Assembly: GCA_035606335.1 (NCBI GenBank)
Contig: DATNFP010000047.1
Span: 1 to 25,715 of the forward strand
Direction of reading: 5' to 3'
From: DATNFP01 sp035606335
GTDB taxonomy: Bacteria; Bacteroidota; Bacteroidia; Chitinophagales; Chitinophagaceae
DNA: 25,715 nt
This document shows positions 7,191 to 13,996 of the stretch, piece after piece; position 1 is the first letter of the stretch; the number at the start of each line of letters is the position of its first letter. Made by a program: the position numbers and the translations under genes. The notes below the pieces were generated by a model that was given only the letters and a program-made list of their open reading frames with translations, did no database searches and was not told the DNA's origin.

Positions 7191-9509
7191 CTACTGTATA
7201 AATGCCATCTTACCAACATAGGTTTGTGAGCCATCGCTATTGGTAGCAAAAATGAGATATACACCTGATTCCGGTCTGTGCCCTGTATAATCGTAGCCGT
7301 TCCATACGGCCTGTCCGCCGAGTGCTGTAGTGCGGTATACTAACTGGCCTGATATATCTGTAATGCGTACATCAGAATTAGCGGCCAGGCCCTTTATTGC
7401 TATAGTGCCATTATAGCCGCTTGGTATCGGGTCAGGGTAAACCAACACATTTTGGTTGGATGTTGTTCCTTCCGTAGCAGTGCTATGATAGCTTACAAGC
7501 CCTTGCTGTGTGCCTATATATACATCGCCTGTTATAGGGTCAACAGCTATTTTCTGTATCAGGTTGGATGGTAATGGACTATTATCCTGTGTGAAGCGAT
7601 AAATTATTTTACTTGCATCCGGCGACAACAACCATACTCCATTATCGGTGCCCACCCATTTTCTGTTTGCTCCGTCTACTGCTATGGTGCGTACATTTTC
7701 TCCTGAAAAAAGATATCCTGCAAATTGATCGTACTGCACTATCGGGATTTGAGCATCGCAGAATGATTGTCCATTGCAGCTACAATTGCTTTGCGTTATT
7801 TGCCCCGGGCAATTCACAATTGCTATCCCATTATTCGTTCCTATCCATATATTGCCATCCTGATCTTTTGCTAAACTAAATACTGTACTGCTGGGAAGAT
7901 TACCTAAACCCACCCCCTGAATTAGTTGCTTGTGAGTGTCATCACTTGGGTCAGATATTGTTCCATTGTCGTTATATACTATTACACCACCACCTCCGGT
8001 TACGGCCCACCACTTTTGCCCATTGTCATCTATTATTATTTGACCGCCTGCAAAATTAAATGCACCTGTAGTGCCTACACTGAAATTATACCAATTATTG
8101 TCGCTTGTTTTAACGACTAACTCATGTGTCGCCCCCAACAGAGATATCCATAAATTATCCTGGTTGTCTATTGCCATGCCTAATACGGTAACAGCGGGAT
8201 ATAATGTATAGTTTGGATCAAAAAATGGAGAATGCTTTATAAGCTGATAGTCTCCATTAGGTTGGATTGAGAAAAAACCATCCTCAAAAGAGCCTCCGTA
8301 AATAGTACCGGTTGCCTGGTCCTTCAGCACAGTCATTATATCAGACACAGTATCGCCAAATGGTTGATAGGTGTAAGTACCACGTGATGTCCAGTTACCG
8401 TCTTTATAAGCTGAAAATCCCGCGGAGGTATTTAACTGGCGTAACAGATCATTATACCCTCCGTGTGCTACATACACTTCTTTATTGTATGCATGAATAT
8501 CAAAATTTGATGGAGAAGCAGGTCCGGGTGGATAAAATGTCCCTAATGAATTTGGCCCTATTCTTCTTTGTAATCCGTTAAATACATCAGCCAGCCATAA
8601 GCTGCCATCATTTGTTTCCACAAGCTGGGCAGGGTATCCATGAACTGTAAAAGAATCAACAGGGTTGTAGTTCGTATCTATTTTCTTTTCATCGCCCTTA
8701 TATACCGAGCTGTCATATTCGCCAAACCATACGCCATCATTAAAAGCATTTACGTGACTGATATATAATTTGGATGCGTATAAATATTTAAGGCTATCGT
8801 TCGTAAACGTAAACAGACTATCATTTGTTGATAGATACAATTTGTTATTAATTCCGGAAATAAAATTAAAACTATGGATACTATCCAACTGCTGCCAGAC
8901 AGCAAAGTTTTGCAGCTGGGGACTATTTTTATCGGCGCGGAACAAACCGAAGTTTGTAGCTGCATAAAAATAATTCCCCTGAGCCGAAAACCCATTGATA
9001 GAAATAGGTTGGTTATTTTTTACAAAAACATAAGTCTCTTTAATATTTTTTGTTGCCAGGTCTATTACTACTATACCGATATCGGTGCTGAGATAGGCGG
9101 CACCATTATACGTATATATATTATGAATTACTTTGCTCCCGGTTACCATTTTGTTTTTCAGGTCCGGGATATTAAAGAAGCTATTATCCTTAAAGAGATC
9201 AATATTATCGTTCTGGTAAGCTAATATCACTGTATTAGTCGTGGTGTCATAGCCTATCTGTCCCATACCCACATCCGACATACCTTCTACTTTGCTGTAA
9301 GGGTTATACTCGTGTTGTACGTTATCCCAATAAAAAAAGCTTTGATTGCAAATTGTAAAAATAGAGTTACCATCTGTAACCGCTCCCAAAGCAGTGTTAT
9401 ATGGCATGTGAGAACGCCAATAACCAATAGGCCTGTCCTGCGCTTCAGAATTAAGATTAGATAATGTAAAAACTATTATAAGTGATGGTAAATACCTGAA
9501 AATATTCAT
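7191..9509 (-). CDS. porZ: PorZ-like T9SS component with beta-propellers and sorting domain
   Basis: 772 residues, close to the length of P. gingivalis PorZ. PorZ is a cell-surface part of the T9SS attachment complex that helps load anionic lipopolysaccharide onto cargo. Signal peptide at 1-24 (ending SEAQ). The N-terminal propeller is typical of PorZ: W-R-S-H-M-P-Y near residue 30, Y-S-K-V-E-G-M-S-D near 72, and blocks in which a fixed aliphatic run precedes G-I-V-V-I-D-L. A second set of two-component-regulator-type propeller blades follows (for example N-I-W-I-G-T-N-N-G-I and K-W-V-G-T-D-N-G-V-W). The last ~80 residues (from VLVYPDPIPSG, ending YVGKMAFIQ) are a T9SS type A sorting domain, which PorZ also carries. 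Cotranscribed with recO. The alternative, a generic propeller cargo protein, is less likely given N-terminus and length. Confidence 0.85.
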   Translation of the reverse strand: MNIFRYLPSLIIVFTLSNLNSEAQDRPIGYWRSHMPYNTALGAVTDGNSIFTICNQSFFYWDNVQHEYNPYSKVEGMSDVGMGQIGYDTTTNTVILAYQNDNIDLFKDNSFFNIPDLKNKMVTGSKVIHNIYTYNGAAYLSTDIGIVVIDLATKNIKETYVFVKNNQPISINGFSAQGNYFYAATNFGLFRADKNSPQLQNFAVWQQLDSIHSFNFISGINNKLYLSTNDSLFTFTNDSLKYLYASKLYISHVNAFNDGVWFGEYDSSVYKGDEKKIDTNYNPVDSFTVHGYPAQLVETNDGSLWLADVFNGLQRRIGPNSLGTFYPPGPASPSNFDIHAYNKEVYVAHGGYNDLLRQLNTSAGFSAYKDGNWTSRGTYTYQPFGDTVSDIMTVLKDQATGTIYGGSFEDGFFSIQPNGDYQLIKHSPFFDPNYTLYPAVTVLGMAIDNQDNLWISLLGATHELVVKTSDNNWYNFSVGTTGAFNFAGGQIIIDDNGQKWWAVTGGGGVIVYNDNGTISDPSDDTHKQLIQGVGLGNLPSSTVFSLAKDQDGNIWIGTNNGIAIVNCPGQITQSNCSCNGQSFCDAQIPIVQYDQFAGYLFSGENVRTIAVDGANRKWVGTDNGVWLLSPDASKIIYRFTQDNSPLPSNLIQKIAVDPITGDVYIGTQQGLVSYHSTATEGTTSNQNVLVYPDPIPSGYNGTIAIKGLAANSDVRITDISGQLVYRTTALGGQAVWNGYDYTGHRPESGVYLIFATNSDGSQTYVGKMAFIQ

Positions 9510-9523
9510 AGATTATCTTAGCT

Positions 9524-9531
9524 CAAATGTA
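9524..9531 (-). promoter_or_regulatory. -7 box of the porZ-recO promoter
   Basis: The minus strand reads TACATTTG, an exact match to the Bacteroidota TAnnTTTG -7 element, 14 bases ahead of the porZ ATG. No convincing -33 TTTG at the right spacing, so the call rests on the -7 box and position alone. Confidence 0.4.
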
Positions 9532-9599
9532 TGAAATAAACGCCTTGAACGCTCGATTATTGCCTTGCAAAGACAAGTATGCGATAATAAATTAAATGA

Positions 9600-10331
9600 T
9601 TATAAATATTTCTTCTCTACAAGGTATTTAAACAGGGTTTCCATTGGAGCGATTTTGTCATAATCCAGGTAATATTTTTCCTGGTCTACCGGAGTTATTA
9701 TTGTCCAGCTATCGCCGTTTTCTTCATGGGTTATTTCCGCTACCTTATTCTGGCTTGTGTTGTATACTTGCAGGGCAGTCATTTCATTTATAGGTAGTTT
9801 TTTATATGTCCCGATCAGTTCACCATTATTATAAATTTTATTGTCTTTTATGTTGATCAGTATCCTGGTATCGGGTGTTTTGTGTTCTTCTATTTTTAAT
9901 TTTCCATCATGTTTTGCCACAAATTCTTCTTCTTTTTCTTTATTGATCTCATTTCCCTGCACCACATTTCCTGATATTATCTCCTTTGCCAGCGCTTTTA
10001 CAATAGTAGTGGTATCATCCATATAATCTTTTATATAACATTGATCTCCTGTCTGGTCGAAAGTGAGTATGTAATATTGAATTTCATTGTGATTCTTCAG
10101 ATGCTCATCATAAACATTTTTTTTAGTCAGCTTGAAATAGGCAAGCTCTTTATTGTCCAGGTTAGTAAGTACATAATCCGCCTCCCACATTACTTTATTT
10201 TTTGGCATCATATAGAATGCTTTTTTCCCATTTACCGATACTAACCCATTGTTCTTATTCACATCAATAGATTGAGAAAAACCTGCAAGTGGCAGAATAC
10301 ATGCTAATGCTATAATTAAAACTTTATTCAT
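9600..10331 (-). CDS. Secreted protein of unknown function
   Basis: 243 residues. Signal peptide MNKVLIIALACILPLAGFSQ (1-20), so exported; no lipobox is usable, since the only Cys near it (Cys11) sits inside the hydrophobic core. The mature part is rich in Lys, Glu, Asp and Asn with short beta-prone segments and a charged stretch around residues 130-145 (K-E-K-E-E-E-F). I recognise no domain, catalytic motif or T9SS tail; it ends in K-Y-L. The gene begins 28 bases after the stop of the nitrilase-family gene on the same strand, so the two are probably one transcript, but this gives no firm hint of function. Confidence 0.8.
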   Translation of the reverse strand: MNKVLIIALACILPLAGFSQSIDVNKNNGLVSVNGKKAFYMMPKNKVMWEADYVLTNLDNKELAYFKLTKKNVYDEHLKNHNEIQYYILTFDQTGDQCYIKDYMDDTTTIVKALAKEIISGNVVQGNEINKEKEEEFVAKHDGKLKIEEHKTPDTRILINIKDNKIYNNGELIGTYKKLPINEMTALQVYNTSQNKVAEITHEENGDSWTIITPVDQEKYYLDYDKIAPMETLFKYLVEKKYL

Positions 10332-10359
10332 TTTTCTTTACAGATAGTAGTTCATCAAT

Positions 10360-11142
10360 TTAAAGCAATAAAAATTTATCGGCATCATTTAAGAACGGGA
10401 AATGGCCCCTGGCGTTCATTACTATATCTTTTTCCAATGTTATTGTATGCACAGCTTGATCGTCATGTTGTTGCCATATTGTTTCTCCCAATGGCCCAAA
10501 CACGCTGCTATCCCCACTATAATGTATCCCTTTCCCATCATCTCCAATGCGGTTCACACCTACTACATAGCTCAAATTCTCAATAGCGCGTGCTTGCAAT
10601 AGTGTTTTCCATGCCAGGCTACGTTTTTCCGGCCAGTTTGCTGTGTATATCAACACTTCGTATTCATCGTCCCAGTTCCTTGACCAAACCGGGAAGCGCA
10701 GGTCATAACAAACCAACGGGCATATTCTCCAGCCCTTTACCCTGGCGATCAATCTTTTTGTGCCACTACTATAATGTTTGTCTTCTTCTGCGTAAGCAAA
10801 CAGATGGCGCTTGTCATAGTAGCCATATTGTCCATCGGGCTGCATCCATATCAGGCGGTTATAATATTTGCCTGCATCTTCTATTATAAGGCTTCCTGTA
10901 ATAATACACCTGTTTTTGGCAGCAGTATCCTTCATCCACTGCACCGATCCTCCCGTCATTGATTCAGCAAGTCTTTCCGGGGACATGCTAAAGCCCGTGC
11001 TAAACATTTCGGGCAGTACAACTACTTCTTTTTTTTCTTTTATAGCAGCTATCAAATGTTCATACTGCTCCAGGTTATATTTTTTATCTTCCCATTTAAT
11101 ATCCGGTTGTATCAGTGTTATATTTAATTGCTCATTTGCCAT
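10360..11142 (-). CDS. Nitrilase-superfamily amidohydrolase, omega-amidase-like
   Basis: 260 residues. The Glu-Lys-Cys triad of the nitrilase superfamily is intact: E45 in V-L-P-E-M-F-S-T-G-F, K111 in Y-D-K-R-H-L-F and C145 in L-V-C-Y-D-L-R-F-P. The wording M-F-S-T-G-F-S-M, K-R-H-L-F-A-Y-A-x-E and D-L-R-F-P-V-W-S-R-N is that of the YafV/Nit2 omega-amidase branch, which hydrolyses alpha-ketoglutaramate and alpha-ketosuccinamate to 2-oxo acids and ammonia, a metabolite-repair step after glutamine transamination. No signal peptide, so cytoplasmic. First gene of a probable pair with the secreted unknown downstream; it is divergent from the lipocalin-like gene at 11206, with which it shares a 63-base upstream region. 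Confidence 0.9.
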   Translation of the reverse strand: MANEQLNITLIQPDIKWEDKKYNLEQYEHLIAAIKEKKEVVVLPEMFSTGFSMSPERLAESMTGGSVQWMKDTAAKNRCIITGSLIIEDAGKYYNRLIWMQPDGQYGYYDKRHLFAYAEEDKHYSSGTKRLIARVKGWRICPLVCYDLRFPVWSRNWDDEYEVLIYTANWPEKRSLAWKTLLQARAIENLSYVVGVNRIGDDGKGIHYSGDSSVFGPLGETIWQQHDDQAVHTITLEKDIVMNARGHFPFLNDADKFLLL

Positions 11143-11149
11143 AGGTGCA

Positions 11150-11176
11150 TTGTAAACATTAATTTTGATATTTTTG
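11150..11176 (+). promoter_or_regulatory. Promoter of the lipocalin-like gene
   Basis: TATTTTTG at 11169-11176 matches the TAnnTTTG -7 box of Bacteroidota; TTG at 11150-11152 could be the -33 element, 16 bases upstream, slightly short. Predicted transcription start near 11182, giving a leader of about 24 bases before ATG 11206. Confidence 0.45.
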
Positions 11177-11205
11177 AGTATCGTTAACCCACTTATTCCT
11201 GGTTT

Positions 11206-11901
11206 ATGAAAAAACTGTTTTTCCTTACGCTTCTGTTTATTCCGCTCGCAGTTTTCGCTAAAGTTACGCTTTCAGGCAACTGGATAGAAGTGAAGCGCAT
11301 GAAATTAGACAAATCAGTTGTCGCCTATAAAGATACCATTCATATAAAATTTATGATCGGGAATGAATATGTATGGCAAAAATCAGGTGGTTTTACATAT
11401 CGTGGCACATTCAGGGTTACAGATAAAGATCTTGACCTCGGTATGCGCGATTTTGCCATAGTACAAAAAACTTCAGATAAGCTAGTACTTCAGGATGATG
11501 ATGGTATTTACGAACTTGCTCCCGATCATACAGTAGCGCAGCAACAATCTGCGGCATTAAAACCAGAAGCCCCTGCTGCTCCTGTAAATAGCATTAACCA
11601 GATGGTTGGCCACTGGTCTGTTTACAAGCGCACAAGCGCCCAGGTTTTGAAAGAAGTAGATTATACGCGCATTCTTAAAATGATAGATATTACAGGAGGC
11701 AGTTCGGACGGAAAACTTGGCTATCTGTATGCCTCCAAAGATGCTGATAATGCCCCTTCGTGGAAGATAGACAGTTATTCCGATCAGACCCTGCATTGTA
11801 GTGGTAGAGATAAACGTGAGTTTAAAGTGCTTAAATGTGAAAACAACGATATGGTGCTGGAAGAAGACGGTATCACTTATTTCTTTAAGCAATTCAAATA
11901 A
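11206..11901 (+). CDS. Secreted protein with two lipocalin-like modules
   Basis: 231 residues. Signal peptide MKKLFFLTLLFIPLAVFA (1-18). The mature protein looks like two similar small beta modules joined by an Ala/Pro linker (about residues 110-126, A-A-L-K-P-E-A-P-A-A-P): the first opens with L-S-G-N-W-I-E-V-K-R, the second with M-V-G-H-W-S-V-Y-K-R. The G-x-W strand is the hallmark of lipocalin-like domains in Bacteroidota secreted proteins, which bind small hydrophobic ligands or serve as scaffolds. No ligand or enzyme role can be read from the sequence. Its stop is 8 bases from the stop of the convergent photolyase gene, leaving no room for a separate terminator between them. The duplication is my reading of the repeated opening pattern, not an alignment. 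Confidence 0.75.
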   Translation: MKKLFFLTLLFIPLAVFAKVTLSGNWIEVKRMKLDKSVVAYKDTIHIKFMIGNEYVWQKSGGFTYRGTFRVTDKDLDLGMRDFAIVQKTSDKLVLQDDDGIYELAPDHTVAQQQSAALKPEAPAAPVNSINQMVGHWSVYKRTSAQVLKEVDYTRILKMIDITGGSSDGKLGYLYASKDADNAPSWKIDSYSDQTLHCSGRDKREFKVLKCENNDMVLEEDGITYFFKQFK

Positions 11902-11909
11902 GTAAATAA

Positions 11910-13214
11910 TTACCTTTTTACAGCCTTATTGTAAGCATCAATACAACGTTTCTTCGCTTCGTTATGCTCCACAATCTGTGCAGGATATGAAACGGTATCA
12001 TTTTCAGGCACCCATCGTTTTATGTATTCATGTTTTGGGTCAAATTTTTCTGTCTGCAATGTGGGATTAAAAACACGGAAATAAGGAGCTGCATCACAAC
12101 CTGTTCCGGCAACCCATTGCCAGTTGCCATTATTGGATGCCAGATCATAATCGAGTAGTTTCTCTGCAAAATATGCTTCGCCCCATCTCCAGTCTATAAG
12201 CAAGTCTTTAATAAGAAAGCTTGCAACGATCATGCGCACACGGTTAGGCATATATCCTGTTTCATTCAATTCCCTCATTCCTGCATCTACTATTGGGAAT
12301 CCCGTTTGTCCACTGCACCACAACTGAAATTCTTTTTCATTATTGCGCCATCTTATATTATCAAACTCTTTCCTGAAAGAATGAGTTACAACATTGGGAA
12401 AATGCCACAGTACCTGCTGGTAAAATTCCCGCCAGATAAGCTCATCCAATAATTTCTCATTTAGTCGTTTAGCTTCACTCGCTATCTGCCTGATGCTTAC
12501 CGTGCCAAATCGTAAATGTATTCCCAATCTTGTAGTCCCATCCATTGCCGGGTAGTCCCGTTCTTTATCATAATTTTTGGCAGTAATGTGATTTAATTCT
12601 GCAGGTACTATATCGTATTTCACTTTTTCAAAACCCATACTTTCCAATGATGGTGTGCGCCTTGGGTCTTGTTTGTACAGGTTGGACAAATATTTTTCCG
12701 TTGGGTACGATTTCAGGTAAAAATTATTTAGCAATGATTTCCATCGTTTGCTGTAAGGTGTATAAATGGTATAAGGAGTCTTATCATCTTTAAGTACCTC
12801 TTCCCTTTCGAATATTACCTGGTCTTTGTAGCTGTGGAAAGAAATGTTATGTTGTTGCAATAGCTTTCTTATCTGTTCGTCCCGTTTTATAGCGTAGGGC
12901 TCATAATCATTATTGGTATAAACGGCATGAATATGATAATGTTCCAGCAATTGTTTAAAACACTGCAATGGCTCACCATGCAATACATGTAACGAGCTGT
13001 GATGCTTTTTTAGCTTATCCTGTATTTCCACTAAAGTGTCATGGATAAATGCTACCCGCTTGTCTTTTTTTTCTTTTAAATCATCTAAAATATTGGTGTC
13101 AAAAATGAAAACAGGGACAACCCGGTGTCCGGAGCGTAAAGCATGATATAGACCCGCATTGTCTTGTAACCTTAGATCTCTTCTAAACCAGAATATGCTA
13201 ATAGTATCAGCCAT
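11910..13214 (-). CDS. phr: Class I deoxyribodipyrimidine photolyase
   Basis: 434 residues, a common length in Bacteroidota. Uses FADH(-) and blue light to split cyclobutane pyrimidine dimers. The N-terminal antenna domain begins I-F-W-F-R-R-D-L-R-L-Q-D-N (residues 7-19). The C-terminal FAD domain has L-I-W-R-E-F-Y-Q, G-x-T-G-F-P-I-V-D-A-G-M-R, N-R-V-R-M-I-V-A-S-F, D-W-R-W-G-E and N-G-N-W-Q-W-V-A-G-T-G-C-D-A-A-P-Y-F-R-V-F-N-P, which together carry the flavin-binding and dimer-contacting residues of CPD photolyases. A cryptochrome-like signalling role cannot be excluded from sequence, but every repair motif is present. It lies downstream of tetR on the same strand with a palindrome in the 138-base gap (13321-13334), suggesting its expression could be linked to that regulator. 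Confidence 0.93.
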   Translation of the reverse strand: MADTISIFWFRRDLRLQDNAGLYHALRSGHRVVPVFIFDTNILDDLKEKKDKRVAFIHDTLVEIQDKLKKHHSSLHVLHGEPLQCFKQLLEHYHIHAVYTNNDYEPYAIKRDEQIRKLLQQHNISFHSYKDQVIFEREEVLKDDKTPYTIYTPYSKRWKSLLNNFYLKSYPTEKYLSNLYKQDPRRTPSLESMGFEKVKYDIVPAELNHITAKNYDKERDYPAMDGTTRLGIHLRFGTVSIRQIASEAKRLNEKLLDELIWREFYQQVLWHFPNVVTHSFRKEFDNIRWRNNEKEFQLWCSGQTGFPIVDAGMRELNETGYMPNRVRMIVASFLIKDLLIDWRWGEAYFAEKLLDYDLASNNGNWQWVAGTGCDAAPYFRVFNPTLQTEKFDPKHEYIKRWVPENDTVSYPAQIVEHNEAKKRCIDAYNKAVKR

Positions 13215-13320
13215 GCTCCTTAAGTAATAAGCCTGTTAGTTATTTAAAGCTATGCTATTTCTTGTATCCTTTCTCCCGACATTTTTACTACAGGTTATCA
13301 ATATCGTTTTACTCGGATAG

Positions 13321-13334
13321 CGAATATTTATTCG
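13321..13334. promoter_or_regulatory. Second TetR operator-like palindrome, upstream of photolyase
   Basis: CGAATA-TT-TATTCG, a 6-bp perfect inverted repeat with a 2-base centre, 107 bases upstream of the photolyase ATG and 19 bases past the tetR stop. It has the same GAATA-N2-TATTC core as the longer palindrome in front of tetR. On the minus strand it could also act as a weak hairpin at the end of tetR, but there is no T-run directly behind it. Confidence 0.45.
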
Positions 13335-13352
13335 GTTATTAATAAAAAAAAT

Positions 13353-13925
13353 TTATCGCTTTATGCTGTCCCATGCCAGCTCCAATGCCTTATTGATTAT
13401 TGTAGGATTAGCTTTTATCTGCCCATTCATATGCCAGCGAACTAATTCTCCAATAGCTCCGCTCAACTGTATCACCAATAACTCGGTCGGCATATCCTTT
13501 ACCAATCTTTCTTCTTTCCCACGTTCTAACAGATCAAATACCGGTTGTAGCATTTTGTCTGTTTCTTTCCTCACATGTTCCTGCAGGTATGGAGAACGGT
13601 AATATTGCTCGAGGAAAGCGGCAGCTTCGGGCTCTTGCATTTGTGCACGTACATAATTGTGCCATACTTTCTCAAAGCAAGCCATAAAAGGAGCCTTGGC
13701 ATTGTACCCTTTTAAAAATTCTTCGGCATTTCTTTTTTTCAGCTCCAGGTATAATTGATTGATAAGATCCTCTTTACTTTCAAAATAGACATACACTGTC
13801 CCCGTCGCGATGCCTGCCTCTTTAGCTACATCGCTCATTTTTAAAGCAGTAAAGCCTTCTCTTAAAACCAGCTTAAGCGTTGCTTTAAAAATTGCCTCCA
13901 GTTTATTCGGATCTTTTTCCCTCAT
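13353..13925 (-). CDS. TetR/AcrR-family transcriptional regulator
   Basis: 190 residues, standard TetR size. The N-terminal DNA-binding domain is clear: G24-F-T-A-L-K-M-S-D-V-A-K-E-A-G-I-A-T-G-T-V-Y-V-Y-F-E-S-K-E-D-L in pieces at residues 24-54, with the recognition helix at about 39-47. The C-terminal half is helical and variable, as expected of the ligand-binding/dimerisation domain; its ligand cannot be told. A 26-base near-perfect operator sits 8 bases before the start codon, so autorepression is likely. Neighbours on the same strand are ubiD (71 bases upstream) and photolyase (138 bases downstream). Confidence 0.93.
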   Translation of the reverse strand: MREKDPNKLEAIFKATLKLVLREGFTALKMSDVAKEAGIATGTVYVYFESKEDLINQLYLELKKRNAEEFLKGYNAKAPFMACFEKVWHNYVRAQMQEPEAAAFLEQYYRSPYLQEHVRKETDKMLQPVFDLLERGKEERLVKDMPTELLVIQLSGAIGELVRWHMNGQIKANPTIINKALELAWDSIKR

Positions 13926-13933
13926 TGATATAA

Positions 13934-13959
13934 AATTAATGAATAGATATTCATTAATT
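13934..13959. promoter_or_regulatory. Probable TetR operator before tetR
   Basis: A perfect 12-bp inverted repeat, AATTAATGAATA, around a 2-base GA centre. It ends 8 bases upstream of the tetR start codon (ATG at 13925), the place where a TetR protein normally represses its own gene. Length, symmetry and position all fit a TetR dimer site; the core recurs at 13321-13334. Confidence 0.7.
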
Positions 13960-13996
13960 AAAAATTATTTTTTACAAGCAATGACTATCTGATTTT

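Noticed and set aside
8874..9224. 116-codon plus-strand frame inside porZ
   Set aside because: Antisense to a well-supported propeller coding region; hydrophobic low-complexity translation with no recognisable motif.
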